Below, piece by piece: positions 4,837-6,398 of a stretch of DNA of 6,398 bases. The translations under genes were made by a program, and so were the position numbers. The DNA is taken from positions 1 through 6,398 of the forward strand of contig JAKJEP010000199.1 in the NCBI GenBank assembly GCA_022705365.1. The letters run 5' to 3'. The stretch is from Planctomycetota bacterium (GTDB lineage Bacteria > Planctomycetota > Phycisphaerae > Sedimentisphaerales > SM23-30). How positions within the stretch are numbered: the first letter of the stretch is position 1; each line of letters begins with the position of its first letter. The notes beneath the pieces are model-generated. The model ran no database searches. It saw only the letters and a program-made list of their open reading frames with translations, and had not been told where the DNA came from.

Positions 4837-6398
4837 TTATTCCGCCAGCACCTGCTGCACAAAATGGTCCGCCGCCCGCCGGATATAATCTTCCGTGACG
4901 GCCAGCTCAAACGGAGCGGGGGTCTCCGTAAAACGGTGGGGGACCTTCACCTTGCTCACATCAAAATTCTCCCGCATCTTGAACCGATACTTCTCCGCCA
5001 GAATCTTCCGCCCCAGCCGCCGCAGCTCCTCCTCCGTCCCCAGCGGCATCCCCGAAACCTCCAGCACCTTCAGCACCGTCTCCGGCTTGTAGATCCCCCG
5101 CGCAAAAAAGCACACCACCAGGCTTGACAAAACCTGCCGCCACTGCTCCTCCTTCACCAATATCTCCGCCACCTCCTCCGGCGTGGTATCCTTCTTCTTC
5201 GACAACGTCTTCTGATCCACCGAATACCCCGCATTGTCCAAATGGCTGTGCCGCGCGCCCACCAGACACCCGATATGCGCCGCCGGCCCCGTATGATACC
5301 CCGGCATCTCATTGCCGCCCCAGGCCAGCGCAAAGTCCGCCCCGCCATACACGGCCGCCGCCTGCTCTACCCCGCCTGCCAGCGCCCGGTAAAAATCGCT
5401 CGGCGGCTCCACAATATTTCGAACCGCCCGGACATACTGGCCCCAGTCCCCCCAATTCAGCCGCAGCCCCGCCGTTTCCGCCTCCGGGATCAGCCCCTTC
5501 TCTATTGCCTCTGTCGCCCACGCCAGCACCACCCCCGTGCTCATCGAATCCAGCCCATACACCTCCACCTCGTCCATCAGCCGCAGCAGTCCCGGCACCT
5601 CCGATATCCCCAGCATACTACCCAGTGAATAAATCGGCTCATAATCGTAGCTTACCATCGACGTCTTGTAAAAGTACGGCTCATCCTCATACGGCTGCCG
5701 CAGCGCCGCCAGGTGAATACATCCCACCGGACAATGGCTGCACGCCACCCGCCGCCCCAGATAATGTTGCGCAAAGGCCTCCCCCGAAATCTTCTCCGCC
5801 CCCTCGAATCGCCCCTGCTGCAAATTCCGCGTCGGCAGTCCGCCCATCTCATTCAGCGGCAGAATATTCTCCGATGTCCCCAGCTCATGATACTTCTTCA
5901 TCACCTCCGATTCTACCGTCGTCTGGAAAATCTCATCATACAACTGCCGGTACTGCTTCCGGTCCGCCACCGGGATCGTCTGGCTGCCTGACACCACTAG
6001 CGCCTTGAGCTTCTTACTGCCGAACACCGCCCCCAGCCCCAGCCGCCCGAAATGCCGGTACGTCTCCATCGTCACGCACGCATACGGCACCCGCTCCTCG
6101 CCCGCCCGCCCGATCCGCATGATCGTCCGCGCCCCGGCCCCGCCTTCCCGGTCCCGCAGAATCCGGCCCACCGTATAACAGTTCCGCACTCCCCACAGCG
6201 CCGAGGCATCCCGAAAATGCACCTTCCCCCCGTGGACTGCCAGATACACCGGAGTTTCGCTGGCCCCCCGAATCACCATCGCCCCATACCCCGCCAGCCG
6301 GATCGACACCGCGCTGCGCCCGCCCGCGTGGCTTTCCCCCAGGTTCTTCGTGTGCGGCGACTTGAAAAACGCCGTCGTCTTGGACGCTAGCGGAAACA
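4837..6398 (-). CDS. Aldehyde:ferredoxin oxidoreductase family protein (tungsten/molybdopterin enzyme), 5' partial
   Basis: AOR enzymes oxidise aldehydes or related compounds in the cytoplasm, using a tungsten or molybdenum bis-pterin and one [4Fe-4S] cluster, and pass electrons to ferredoxin. The frame is open to the right edge (first whole codon at 6396), giving 519 residues; the first of these (KSPHTKNLGESHAGGRSA) already match the N-terminal cofactor-binding domain. Roughly 85-90 N-terminal residues are therefore missing compared with the 605-residue Pyrococcus enzyme. The GTG at 6309 is internal, not the start. Numbered from that GTG, cluster ligands are C190-x2-C193-x3-C197 and C400, with spacing close to the archaeal enzyme. 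E224 and H354 or H356 fit the residues near the metal. The pterin motif normally DxxGLD reads EVYGLD (249-254), and the one normally DxxGLC reads SSLVVC (395-400), so it is a divergent subfamily. Its physiological substrate cannot be told. Confidence 0.9.
   Translation of the reverse strand, partial: FPLASKTTAFFKSPHTKNLGESHAGGRSAVSIRLAGYGAMVIRGASETPVYLAVHGGKVHFRDASALWGVRNCYTVGRILRDREGGAGARTIMRIGRAGEERVPYACVTMETYRHFGRLGLGAVFGSKKLKALVVSGSQTIPVADRKQYRQLYDEIFQTTVESEVMKKYHELGTSENILPLNEMGGLPTRNLQQGRFEGAEKISGEAFAQHYLGRRVACSHCPVGCIHLAALRQPYEDEPYFYKTSMVSYDYEPIYSLGSMLGISEVPGLLRLMDEVEVYGLDSMSTGVVLAWATEAIEKGLIPEAETAGLRLNWGDWGQYVRAVRNIVEPPSDFYRALAGGVEQAAAVYGGADFALAWGGNEMPGYHTGPAAHIGCLVGARHSHLDNAGYSVDQKTLSKKKDTTPEEVAEILVKEEQWRQVLSSLVVCFFARGIYKPETVLKVLEVSGMPLGTEEELRRLGRKILAEKYRFKMRENFDVSKVKVPHRFTETPAPFELAVTEDYIRRAADHFVQQVLAE

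Noticed and set aside
5124..6008. Proline- and serine-rich plus-strand open frame of 294 codons opposite AOR
   Set aside because: The proline/serine richness results from the GC-rich antisense of the AOR gene; AOR cluster cysteines prove the other strand.

Overview
The window holds four protein-coding genes, two of them cut by the window edges, and a compact AT-rich element between the two converging transcription units. The genes suggest a polysaccharide-degrading bacterium with anaerobic metabolism: a tungsten/molybdenum-type aldehyde:ferredoxin oxidoreductase and a secreted GH16 galactan/glucan hydrolase. The PVC group (Lentisphaerota, Kiritimatiellota or Planctomycetota) would fit. This placement is an impression from gene content and protein style, not from a marker gene.

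Layout: at 2-1045 (+) is the C-terminal part of a phospholipase D superfamily, cardiolipin-synthase-like membrane protein. At 1062-1307 is a 246-bp non-coding element bounded by 23-bp inverted repeats (20 of 23 matching) and by a CTAA direct repeat on each side. It looks like a MITE, a non-autonomous derivative of an insertion sequence. Its ends fold into terminator-like hairpins for the two converging units. From 1429 to the right edge everything is on the minus strand, transcribed as AOR (right edge to 4837), then an S41-type peptidase lipoprotein (4751-3252), then a GH16 glycoside hydrolase (3252-1429).

The S41 and GH16 reading frames overlap by one base (TAATG), so they are very likely co-transcribed and translationally coupled. 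Both products carry export signals, so a surface lipoprotein protease and a secreted GH16 enzyme are made together. AOR lies 85 bp upstream of the S41 gene on the same strand. That gap contains a 16-bp palindrome over a possible -10 box and an 8-bp direct repeat, so the S41-GH16 pair may have its own regulated promoter.

Base composition differs strongly. Sampled 60-base lines give about 68-70% GC in the PLD and AOR genes, about 53% in GH16, 33-52% in the S41 gene and 30% in the MITE-like element. The S41-GH16 pair may therefore have a different history from its neighbours. No RNA gene, CRISPR array or complete transposase gene was seen.
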